A program made the translations under genes and the position numbers. A stretch of 64,000 nt of DNA from Candidatus Microthrix parvicella Bio17-1 (GTDB lineage Bacteria > Actinomycetota > Acidimicrobiia > Acidimicrobiales > Microtrichaceae): contig NZ_AMPG01000005.1 of the NCBI RefSeq assembly GCF_000299415.1, positions 62,001 through 126,000 of the forward strand, in the 5' to 3' direction. Of this stretch, positions 7,318 to 14,165 are shown in pieces. Position 1 is the stretch's first letter; every line of letters begins with the position of its first letter. A model generated the notes under the pieces. That model was not told the origin of the DNA, searched no databases, and was given only the letters and a program-made list of their open reading frames with translations.

Positions 7318-8349
7318 ATGCCTGGGGGGCCGATGTCACAGAAGAATCGTCAGGGGGTGCTCCGCAGCCGGCCGAAGGGTCTGGTGGCTGATGGCGACAT
7401 CGAATTGATCGAAACCGAGTTGCCGGAACTCGTCGGAGGCGAGGCGCTGGTGAAGACAACCCTGGTGGGTATCGACGCAGCCGCGCGCACCTGGCTGGAC
7501 GATCAACCGGGGTACCTGCCGCCGGTGCAGGTCGGTGAAGTGGTGCGTGCTGCGACGGTGGGGGAGGTTGTGGCCACCCGCTGCGACGCCTACGAGGTGG
7601 GCGACGTGGTCACCACGCTGGGTGGATTCAGCGCCTACTCGATCTCGCGCGACGATGTGTACACCACGGTGATGGGCCGGGTGAGTGCCGGCACCGCAGG
7701 TGTGGACCAAGAGGCGCTGCTGGCGCTCTTCGGATCCACCGGCGCAACGGCGTACTTCGGGATGTATGACATCGGCAGGCCCAAAGCCGGGGAAACCGTG
7801 GTGGTCAGCGCAGCCGCCGGTGCCACGGGCTCGATCGCCGGCCAGTTGGCCAAAGCAGCCGGTGCCCGGGTGGTGGGCATCGCCGGGTCGGACGAGAAGT
7901 GCGCCGTGGTCACCGACGACTTCGGCTTCGACTCGTGCATCAATTATCGCACCACCGACCTGAGGGCGGCGCTGCGAGAGCATTGCCCGGACCGCGTGGA
8001 CGTGTACTTCGACAACGTGGGCGGGCCCATCCTCGACGCGGTCCTGGGCCGGCTGGCCATGCACGCCCGAGTGGCACTGTGCGGCGTCATCTCCAGTTAC
8101 GTCAGCGGGGAGCACCCGGGACCTTCAAACTACGTAAAACTGCTGGCGATGCGGGCCAGCATGGCGGGCTTCAACACGCTGGACAATTGGGGGCGTTTCG
8201 ACGAGGCCAACGCCGAGCTTCGCCGCCTGTTCGACGCCGGGAAGCTCACCTTTCGCAGCCACGTGTTCGACGGTCTCGACCAGGCGATTCCGGCGCTGAA
8301 CGCCTTGTTCGAGGGCACCAACATCGGGAAGACGTTCCTGAGGCCCTGA
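7318..8349 (+). CDS. Zinc-less MDR oxidoreductase (NADP-dependent, PTGR/CurA-like)
   Basis: The 343-residue product follows the medium-chain dehydrogenase plan of the leukotriene-B4 dehydrogenase/CurA branch. The N-terminal half begins SQKNRQGVLRSRPKG. The nucleotide-binding loop is AAAGATGSIAGQLAKAAGARV (about residues 162-182, the AGAxGxxxxQ pattern), and SYVSGEHPGPSNYVKLL is near the C-terminus. Zinc ligands are absent, as in this branch. Enzymes of the type reduce alpha,beta-unsaturated ketones or aldehydes with NADPH. The start at 7318 fits a leaderless message; the ATG at 7333 is the start more typical of the family and would remove five residues. Confidence 0.88.
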   Translation: MPGGPMSQKNRQGVLRSRPKGLVADGDIELIETELPELVGGEALVKTTLVGIDAAARTWLDDQPGYLPPVQVGEVVRAATVGEVVATRCDAYEVGDVVTTLGGFSAYSISRDDVYTTVMGRVSAGTAGVDQEALLALFGSTGATAYFGMYDIGRPKAGETVVVSAAAGATGSIAGQLAKAAGARVVGIAGSDEKCAVVTDDFGFDSCINYRTTDLRAALREHCPDRVDVYFDNVGGPILDAVLGRLAMHARVALCGVISSYVSGEHPGPSNYVKLLAMRASMAGFNTLDNWGRFDEANAELRRLFDAGKLTFRSHVFDGLDQAIPALNALFEGTNIGKTFLRP

Positions 8350-8367
8350 GCCAGGCCGAGTGCCGTG

Positions 8368-8398
8368 TTGCAGCCACCACCAAACGCGCAGTTAGGCT
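8368..8398 (+). promoter_or_regulatory. Possible promoter of the iron-uptake pair
   Basis: TTGCAG (8368-8373), a 19-base spacer and TAGGCT (8393-8398) would start transcription near 8405, leaving a leader of about 60 bases that carries the ribosome-binding site. Confidence 0.35.
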
Positions 8399-8466
8399 GA
8401 CCTTGCAACGAGCCGGGCGTACGCCTCATGTGCAATCCGGCAGTAGACCAGTTGGAGGCGCAGCGC

Positions 8467-9363
8467 GTGTTTCAAACCTTCCTCACCGGGCTTCGCGAGG
8501 GTCTCGAGGCCGCCCTGGTGGTGAGCATCCTGCTGACCTTCCTGGTTCGGGGCGACCACCGTGATCGAATCCCCGCGCTGTGGGCCGGCGTCGGGGTGGC
8601 CATCGCGGTGTCGTTCGGTTTCGGCGCCGTCTTGCACTTCACCTCGGCGAACATGAGTTTTGAGGCCCAGGAGGCGTTCGGCGGCATCCTGTCGATCGTG
8701 GCCGTCGGATTTGTCACCTGGATGGTGTTCTGGATGAAGCGGGCATCCCGCACGATCAAGGGCGACCTGACCCACAAGATGGAGGCCGCACTCAAGCTTG
8801 GCGCCTCGGGGGTGTTTCTTGCTGCCCTGCTGGCCGTGGGCCGCGAGGGGCTGGAGACGGCGTTGTTTTTGTACCCGACGCTTCAAGCTCAAGGCTCGGG
8901 AATCGGCCCGGCGCTGGGCGCCGTGCTGGGCATCGCAACCGCTGTGGGCATCGGTTTCCTGCTCTACCGGGGTGCGGTGAACCTGAACCTGGCCACCTTC
9001 TTCAAGGTCACCGGCGCCGGTCTGATCGTGATCGCGGCCGGTGTCCTGGCCTACGGCGTCCATGACCTCCAGGAGGCCGCCATCCTCCCGGGCCTTAACA
9101 CGCTTGCCTGGGACATCAACGGCTGGGACATCACCAGCTGGTACGGCACCCTCCTCAAGGGCATCTTCAACGTCGGCCCGCAGATGACCGTGCTGGAGGT
9201 CATCACCTACGTCGCCTACCTGGTGCCCACCATGGTGCTGTTTCTACGGCCCCTGCCTGCATCAGATACGGGATCAACTTCATCTGCGCCCGGGGAGCAC
9301 ACCGCGACGGCTGCTCCAACGCTCACCCCCCCGACCACCGTGCCCGCCGGAGGACACTCGTGA
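8467..9363 (+). CDS. efeU: FTR1-family high-affinity iron permease
   Basis: The 298-residue membrane protein has the two REGLE iron-binding motifs that define the FTR1/EfeU family: GLREGLEAAL at about residue 8 and VGREGLETALF at about residue 125. Each lies in a hydrophobic helix, and seven membrane segments are visible. The GTG at 8467 is chosen because GGAGG lies 8 bases upstream; an in-frame ATG at 8428 would add 13 hydrophilic residues. The C-terminal tail (about 270-298) is polar and proline/threonine-rich. The stop overlaps the start of the cupredoxin lipoprotein by four bases, so the two are translated together as an iron importer and its extracytoplasmic partner. Confidence 0.92.
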   Translation: MFQTFLTGLREGLEAALVVSILLTFLVRGDHRDRIPALWAGVGVAIAVSFGFGAVLHFTSANMSFEAQEAFGGILSIVAVGFVTWMVFWMKRASRTIKGDLTHKMEAALKLGASGVFLAALLAVGREGLETALFLYPTLQAQGSGIGPALGAVLGIATAVGIGFLLYRGAVNLNLATFFKVTGAGLIVIAAGVLAYGVHDLQEAAILPGLNTLAWDINGWDITSWYGTLLKGIFNVGPQMTVLEVITYVAYLVPTMVLFLRPLPASDTGSTSSAPGEHTATAAPTLTPPTTVPAGGHS

Positions 9364-10070
9364 ACCCACTGCCCCAACGCGCCGCCACCATGGCACTGGC
9401 GCTCCTGCTTCCCATCGCCGGCCTCGCCGCGTGCTCCGGAGGCACGGCCGACAGTGCCACCGCGGTGACGGGCACCGACGACGCCTGCACGCTTGACCGC
9501 GACGTGATCGAGGCCGGCAAGATCGACTTTGAGTTCACGAACAACGGCAAGGACGTCTCCGAGCTCTACGTACTGAAGGACAACGGCGACGTGGTGGGCG
9601 AGGTGGAAAACGTCACCACCGGCACCTCCCGCACCCTGACGGTCGATCTGGTGGCAGGCGATTACGAGGTCAATTGCAAGCCCGGCATGAAGGGCAAGGG
9701 CATCAGTGCCGACTTCACCGTCACGGGCGACGGAGGCACGGCGCAGGCCAAACCCGAACGGACCGTCACCTTCGATGCGGTGGACTTCACCTACGAGGAC
9801 CTGGACCTGTCATCGATCAAGTCGGGCCAAACGATCCGCTTCGAGATGACCAACAGCGGCACCGAACCCCACGAGTTCGAGGTGTTGGACTCCACCGGTG
9901 AGCCGATCGGGGAGGTGGGCGCCACCGAACCTGGCGACACCGGCGGTGCGACGATGACCTTCGGGGCACCTGGCAAGTACACCTACCAGTGCATCCTGAT
10001 CGATCCAAAGACAGGGAAGAAGCACTCGATGCTCGGAATGACCGGCACCTTCACGGTGGCGCCGGCCTGA
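9360..10070 (+). CDS. Double-cupredoxin lipoprotein of iron uptake (EfeO-like, no M75 domain)
   Basis: The 236-residue product starts with a lipoprotein signal (LPIAGLAAC lipobox). Domain 1 (about 40-125) resembles the EfeO cupredoxin, with KIDFEFTNNG and DYEVNCKPGMKGKG. Domain 2 (about 135-235) is plastocyanin-like and keeps a full set of type-1 copper ligands: His in EPHEFEV, Cys in YQCILIDP, then His and Met in KHSMLGM. The M75 peptidase-like domain of classical EfeO is missing. With the permease it likely oxidises or relays iron at the cell surface; that role is inferred from gene pairing. Confidence 0.85.
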   Translation: MNPLPQRAATMALALLLPIAGLAACSGGTADSATAVTGTDDACTLDRDVIEAGKIDFEFTNNGKDVSELYVLKDNGDVVGEVENVTTGTSRTLTVDLVAGDYEVNCKPGMKGKGISADFTVTGDGGTAQAKPERTVTFDAVDFTYEDLDLSSIKSGQTIRFEMTNSGTEPHEFEVLDSTGEPIGEVGATEPGDTGGATMTFGAPGKYTYQCILIDPKTGKKHSMLGMTGTFTVAPA

Positions 10071-10145
10071 TCGACCGATGAGTTTGGGCTGCCCAAGCCG
10101 TCGTGATGGGTAACCAACCAGGACCGCAACGCTCAGGAGCACACG

Positions 10146-10559
10146 ATGTCCTTCACTCCCTACCTCAACTTCGGCGGCAACTGCCGCGAGGCCTTTACCG
10201 CCTACCAGGAGATCTTCGGCGGCGAGCTGTCGATCGTGGCCATGTCGGACGCGCCCGGCGCCGAGCCGGTTCCAGAGGGTATGGCGGACCTGGTCATGAA
10301 CGCGGCCCTCAAGTTCGAGAACCACCTGTTGATGGCTTCCGACGTGTTCGACATCGACAACTTCGACGCCATGCAATACATGTACGTCAACTTCACCACC
10401 ACGGATCTGGATCTGGCCGAGCGGGTCTTTGAGGCGTTGGCCGACGGGGGCAAGGTTGAGATGCCGATGGGGGAGACCTTCTGGGCGCCCCGATTCGGGG
10501 TGACGGTCGACCGCTTCGGTACCCCATGGATGGTCAACGGCGAGGCCGCCGAGGAGTAG
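10146..10559 (+). CDS. VOC/PhnB-like glyoxalase-fold protein
   Basis: The 137-residue protein matches the PhnB/3-demethylubiquinone-like branch of the vicinal-oxygen-chelate superfamily. It opens with PYLNFGGNCREAFTAYQEIFGG, has MYVNFTTTDLDLAERVFEALADGG in the middle and ends with WAPRFGVTVDRFGTPWMVN. These proteins are small dimers, mostly of unknown substrate, and many lack a complete metal site. AGGAG precedes the ATG by 8 bases. It stands alone between the iron genes and an acyl-CoA dehydrogenase. Confidence 0.85.
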   Translation: MSFTPYLNFGGNCREAFTAYQEIFGGELSIVAMSDAPGAEPVPEGMADLVMNAALKFENHLLMASDVFDIDNFDAMQYMYVNFTTTDLDLAERVFEALADGGKVEMPMGETFWAPRFGVTVDRFGTPWMVNGEAAEE

Positions 10560-10638
10560 CCCCCGGCCACGAGCGAATCGATCGGCCGTAGGATCGCCCC
10601 GGCAACGCAGCCACGATCAGGAACGGGGGCGCAGCGAC

Positions 10639-11919
10639 ATGGCTTGGGATTTTTCGACCGAACCGGAGTTTCAGAAGAAGCTGGACTGGGTGGAGCGGTT
10701 CTGCCGGGAGCAGGTGGAGCCGCTCGACCTGGTGTTTCCCTACGCGGTGCGCTCGAAGGACCCAAAGCTGAAGGCCCTGGTGAAGGACCTGCAGGATCAG
10801 GTGAAGGAGCAGGGCCTGTGGGCACTGTTCCTCGACGAGGACCTGGGCGGGCCCGGCTTTGGCCAGCTCAAGCTGGGCCTGTTGAACGAGATCCTCGGCC
10901 GCTACGGGTCGGCACCGCAGATCTTCGGTGCCGGCGCCCCCGACACGGGCAACATGGAGATGCTCGCCGCCTACGGCACCGACGACCAGAAGGAGCGCTG
11001 GCTGACGCCGATGCTCAACCAGGAACTGTGGTCGGCGTATTCGATGACCGAGCCCCAGGGCGGATCGGACCCCAACCTGTTCACCACCCACGCGGTCAAG
11101 GACGGCGACGAGTGGGTGATCAACGGCGAGAAGTGGTTCACCAGCGCCGGGCGGGTGGCCGACCTGTTGTTCGTCATGTGCACCAACGGCATGTTCGTCG
11201 TGCCCCGGAAGACGCCGGGCGTCGAGATCATGCCGGAGCCCCGCAACCACAACCACATCGTCTACACCGACGTTCGGGTACCCGCCGACCACCTGCTCGG
11301 CCCGGAGGACGGCGCCAAGGTGCTGGCCCAGCGCCGTTTGGGTGGCGGCCGAATCCACCATGCGATGCGCACGATCAGTCAGTGCACGCTGGCATTCGAC
11401 ATGATGTGCGAACGGGCGCTCAGCCGGGAGTCGCACGGCAAGATCATCGGCGATCACCAGATGGTGCAGGAGAAGATCGCCGACAGCTACGCGTCGATCA
11501 GGATGCTGCGGCTGTTCGTGTTGGAGACCGCCTGGAAGATCGACAACACCAGCACCCAGGAGGCCCGCACCGATATCGCAGCGGTGAAGTTCACGATGGC
11601 CAAGGTGCTTCGGGAGGTGTCGTTTAATGCGCTGCACATTCTCGGCTCGCTGGGCACCACCAACCTCACCCCGCTGCAGGCGATGTACGCATCGGCCCCG
11701 ACGATGGGCATCGCCGACGGGGTCGACGAGGTGCACAAGGCCACGGTGGCCCGCAACGTGTTGAAGGGCTACCGACCCCACGAGGGGTTCTGGCCCACCG
11801 AGTACCTCCCGGCCAAGCGGGCCGCCGCCCGCGAGCGCTTCGAGCCGATGTTCGCAGCCGACCCGGAGCTGCGCGACAGGGCCGATGCCTACGCCAAGTA
11901 CCTGGCCACGAAGGGGTGA
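10639..11919 (+). CDS. Acyl-CoA dehydrogenase family protein
   Basis: The 426-residue protein shows the acyl-CoA dehydrogenase order. It has an N-terminal helical domain, then the FAD/substrate signature YSMTEPQGGSDPNLF (about 134-148) with WVINGEKWFTSAGRVADLL. The C-terminal bundle contains HILGSLGTTNLTPL and ADGVDEVHKATVARNVLKGY near residue 370. Fatty-acyl-CoA or related substrates are oxidised at the alpha-beta bond with electrons passed to ETF. The C-terminal HEGFWPTEYLPAKR tail is typical of actinobacterial members of unknown substrate range. There is no obvious operon partner; the next gene starts 22 bases on. Confidence 0.9.
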   Translation: MAWDFSTEPEFQKKLDWVERFCREQVEPLDLVFPYAVRSKDPKLKALVKDLQDQVKEQGLWALFLDEDLGGPGFGQLKLGLLNEILGRYGSAPQIFGAGAPDTGNMEMLAAYGTDDQKERWLTPMLNQELWSAYSMTEPQGGSDPNLFTTHAVKDGDEWVINGEKWFTSAGRVADLLFVMCTNGMFVVPRKTPGVEIMPEPRNHNHIVYTDVRVPADHLLGPEDGAKVLAQRRLGGGRIHHAMRTISQCTLAFDMMCERALSRESHGKIIGDHQMVQEKIADSYASIRMLRLFVLETAWKIDNTSTQEARTDIAAVKFTMAKVLREVSFNALHILGSLGTTNLTPLQAMYASAPTMGIADGVDEVHKATVARNVLKGYRPHEGFWPTEYLPAKRAAARERFEPMFAADPELRDRADAYAKYLATKG

Positions 11920-11941
11920 GGCCCGTGGCCCCCCGGGGCGC

Positions 11942-12595
11942 ATGAACTCCAAGATCGGAGCGCTGCTGGCCGTTGGCTTAGCTGCGCTGTCGTTCGTCGC
12001 CTTCGGAGGGTTGGGCTGGGTACTCGACGACGGCAACGTCGCTCGGCTGCTGACCGAGACCGGCCCGATCGGGCCGATCGTCTTCGTGGTCGTCATGTGG
12101 GTGACCCAGCCGTTTGGAGTGCCCGGCTTTGTCTACATGGTGCCGGCAGGCATCGTGTGGCCCTCACCCGTGGCCATCGCCGTGTCGTGGGTCGGCAACA
12201 TGGGGTCGAGCTATCTCGGCTTCAGCTTCGCCCGCTGGTTTGCACGCGATTGGGTCAAGGCGCGCATCCCACCGCGCATGCACGTCTTCGATGACCGGCT
12301 CGCAGACGGCGGGATCATGCCGGTCATTGGGTTGCGGCTCGTCTTCGGCCAGCTGCCACCGGCCGACTGGCTGCTCGGCGTCACCAGGCTTTCCAACCTC
12401 CGTTTCCTCATCGGAACGGCCATCGGCATCATCCCCGGCGTGGTGATTGCGGTGGTCGCCGGTGGCGGGATCGTAGGGGAGTTGCTGGACCTGCCGCCGA
12501 TCGTTCAGGTGGTGGCGATCGGTGCCGCCGGCGCCATTGCCCCGTTGGTGGTGCGTCGGCTGCGAAACCGTCGGGCCGCCGACGTGGTTGGCTGA
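11942..12595 (+). CDS. TVP38/TMEM64 (DedA-like) family membrane protein
   Basis: The 217-residue protein has five or six hydrophobic helices with the SNARE-associated/VTT core: PFGVPGFVYMVPAGIVW, a GNMGSSYLGFSFARWFARDW segment with conserved glycine, and LRLVFGQLPPADWLLG. VTT proteins act as lipid scramblases or flippases in other organisms; the substrate here is unknown. The ATG at 11942 was chosen because the preceding codons are GC-rich and overlap the end of the upstream dehydrogenase. Four bases separate it from the serine dehydratase gene. Confidence 0.82.
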   Translation: MNSKIGALLAVGLAALSFVAFGGLGWVLDDGNVARLLTETGPIGPIVFVVVMWVTQPFGVPGFVYMVPAGIVWPSPVAIAVSWVGNMGSSYLGFSFARWFARDWVKARIPPRMHVFDDRLADGGIMPVIGLRLVFGQLPPADWLLGVTRLSNLRFLIGTAIGIIPGVVIAVVAGGGIVGELLDLPPIVQVVAIGAAGAIAPLVVRRLRNRRAADVVG

Positions 12596-12599
12596 CGGC

Positions 12600-14084
12600 A
12601 TGGAAGTGCTCAGCGTGTTCGACATGTTGAAGATCGGGGTTGGACCGTCCAGCTCGCACACCCTGGGGCCGTGGCGGGCCATCCAACGTTGGCTCAGGGA
12701 GCTTGGCACCGACCTCGGTGGCGCCGGGGGGCTCGGGCCGGTCGACCACGTTCGGGTGGACCTCTACGGATCGCTGGCGCTGACCGGCAAGGGACACGCC
12801 ACCGACCAGGCGATCAGCCTGGCCCTCCTGGGCCACGACCCGGAGACGGTCGACGTCGAGGCCATCGCCAAAATCGTCCAGGCGCTTGGCCTACAACAGC
12901 TGTTGCTCCTGCCGGGCGCCACGGTGCCGATCGCATTCGACCCACAGTCCGACATCGTGTTTCATCGGGACAGGCGGCTACCGGGCCATGCCAACGCCAT
13001 GCGCTGCACAGCCACCGTTGGTACCCGAAGCCTGTCGTCGGTCTACTTCTCGGTTGGTGGCGGGTTCGTGGTGCGTGAAGATGAGTTGGTCGGCCAGGAA
13101 CTCACACGTCCGGGGTCGACGGCCGGCCGACCCACACTGCCGTATCCAACCCAGGTGCCCGCCGATCTTCGCTCCCATTGCCACAGGCTGGATTGCTGCA
13201 TCGCCGACGTGGTGGCCTCCAACGAGGCTGCTTGGCGCTCGCCGGAGGAGGTCGGCGAGGGTCTCGATCGCATCTGGCAGGTGATGCTCACAGCCGCCCA
13301 CCGGGGCTGCCATACCGACGGAACCCTGCCCGGTGATCTTGGTGTCCACCGGCGTGCCGCGCCGCTGGCGCGGCGGCTGCTGGGCGACGGATCCAACGCC
13401 AGGTCGGGCGACTCGCCCGAGGCCTGGATGGCGGCGATCCGAGCCTCCCAGCCCGACTTCGGACAGAAGCTGCAATGGATCAGCACGTTCGCCATGGCGG
13501 TCAACGAGGAGAACGCCAACCTTGGACGGGTGGTCACCGCACCCACCAACGGCGCCGCCGGAGTGATCCCCGCAGTGCTGCTGTACCTGCTGTGCCTGTC
13601 CGACGAACCGCCGTCCCACGACGACGCCCCGGCCGTCGTCCGCAGCTTCCTGCTGGTGGCCGGAGAGGTGGGCACCCTGTTCAAGAAGGGCGCCACCATC
13701 TCGGCGGCGATGGGCGGGTGCATGGCCGAGGTCGGGGTCTCCAGTGCCATGGCCGCAGCCGCCCTCAGCGAGGTGATGGGGGGCACGATGGATCAGGCGT
13801 TAATGGCGGCCGAGATCGCCATGGAGCACCACCTGGGCATGACCTGCGATCCCGTGAGCGGACTGGTTCAAGTGCCGTGCATCGAGCGAAACACCATGGG
13901 GGCGGTCAAGGCGATCAACGCCGCCGAGCTGGCGCTGGCGAGCGACCCGGCGCTTGCCCGTGTGACGCTCGACGAGGTGATCAACACGATGCGCGATACC
14001 GCCGAGTCGATGTCGGATCGATTCAAGGAGACCTCGCAGGGTGGGCTGGCGGTCAACGTGTCGGTGCGCGTGCCGGAGTGCTGA
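12600..14084 (+). CDS. sdaA: L-serine dehydratase (L-serine ammonia-lyase), single-chain iron-sulfur type
   Basis: The 494-residue protein converts L-serine to pyruvate and ammonia. It begins with VFDMLKIGVGPSSSHTLGP, the serine-binding SSSHT motif of the beta domain. The catalytic alpha domain has APTNGAAGVIPAVLLYL, then a C-terminal CDPVSGLVQVPCIERN segment with cysteines that, with an upstream one in MGGCMAEVGVSSAMAAAAL, hold the oxygen-labile [4Fe-4S] cluster. The order beta then alpha and the length match the fused Escherichia coli-type enzyme. A link to the glycine/serine one-carbon genes later in the window is plausible but not shown by position. Confidence 0.93.
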   Translation: MEVLSVFDMLKIGVGPSSSHTLGPWRAIQRWLRELGTDLGGAGGLGPVDHVRVDLYGSLALTGKGHATDQAISLALLGHDPETVDVEAIAKIVQALGLQQLLLLPGATVPIAFDPQSDIVFHRDRRLPGHANAMRCTATVGTRSLSSVYFSVGGGFVVREDELVGQELTRPGSTAGRPTLPYPTQVPADLRSHCHRLDCCIADVVASNEAAWRSPEEVGEGLDRIWQVMLTAAHRGCHTDGTLPGDLGVHRRAAPLARRLLGDGSNARSGDSPEAWMAAIRASQPDFGQKLQWISTFAMAVNEENANLGRVVTAPTNGAAGVIPAVLLYLLCLSDEPPSHDDAPAVVRSFLLVAGEVGTLFKKGATISAAMGGCMAEVGVSSAMAAAALSEVMGGTMDQALMAAEIAMEHHLGMTCDPVSGLVQVPCIERNTMGAVKAINAAELALASDPALARVTLDEVINTMRDTAESMSDRFKETSQGGLAVNVSVRVPEC

Positions 14085-14122
14085 AGGCCGATGACGGACC
14101 CAAGGTGCCCTTCGGGGGCTCC

Positions 14123-14128
14123 TACACT
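14123..14128 (+). promoter_or_regulatory. Leaderless -10 element of a micro-ORF
   Basis: TACACT ends 7 bases before the ATG of the micro-ORF at 14136. Transcription from here would begin downstream of the alternative GTG at 14105. Confidence 0.45.
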
Positions 14129-14135
14129 CCGTCGG

Positions 14136-14165
14136 ATGTCCAGCGACAGGCCGTTTCAGCCGTGA
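14136..14165 (+). CDS. Leaderless 9-codon micro-ORF overlapping the next gene's start
   Basis: ATG at 14136 opens MSSDRPFQP and stops with TGA at 14163-14165. That stop overlaps the GTG (14162-14164) of the glycosyltransferase fusion gene in the GTGA arrangement usual for translational coupling. The peptide itself probably has no function; translating it may deliver ribosomes to a gene that lacks a good ribosome-binding site. It is too short to test by composition. Confidence 0.35.
   Translation: MSSDRPFQP

Noticed and set aside
10534-12096. Minus-strand frame of 520 codons opposite the acyl-CoA dehydrogenase
   Set aside because: No recognisable motif, and the dehydrogenase on the other strand is certain.
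13475-14161. Extending the lyase/glycosyltransferase fusion upstream to 13475
   Set aside because: The extra frame lies inside the serine dehydratase gene and reads as Arg/Gly-rich shadow sequence.
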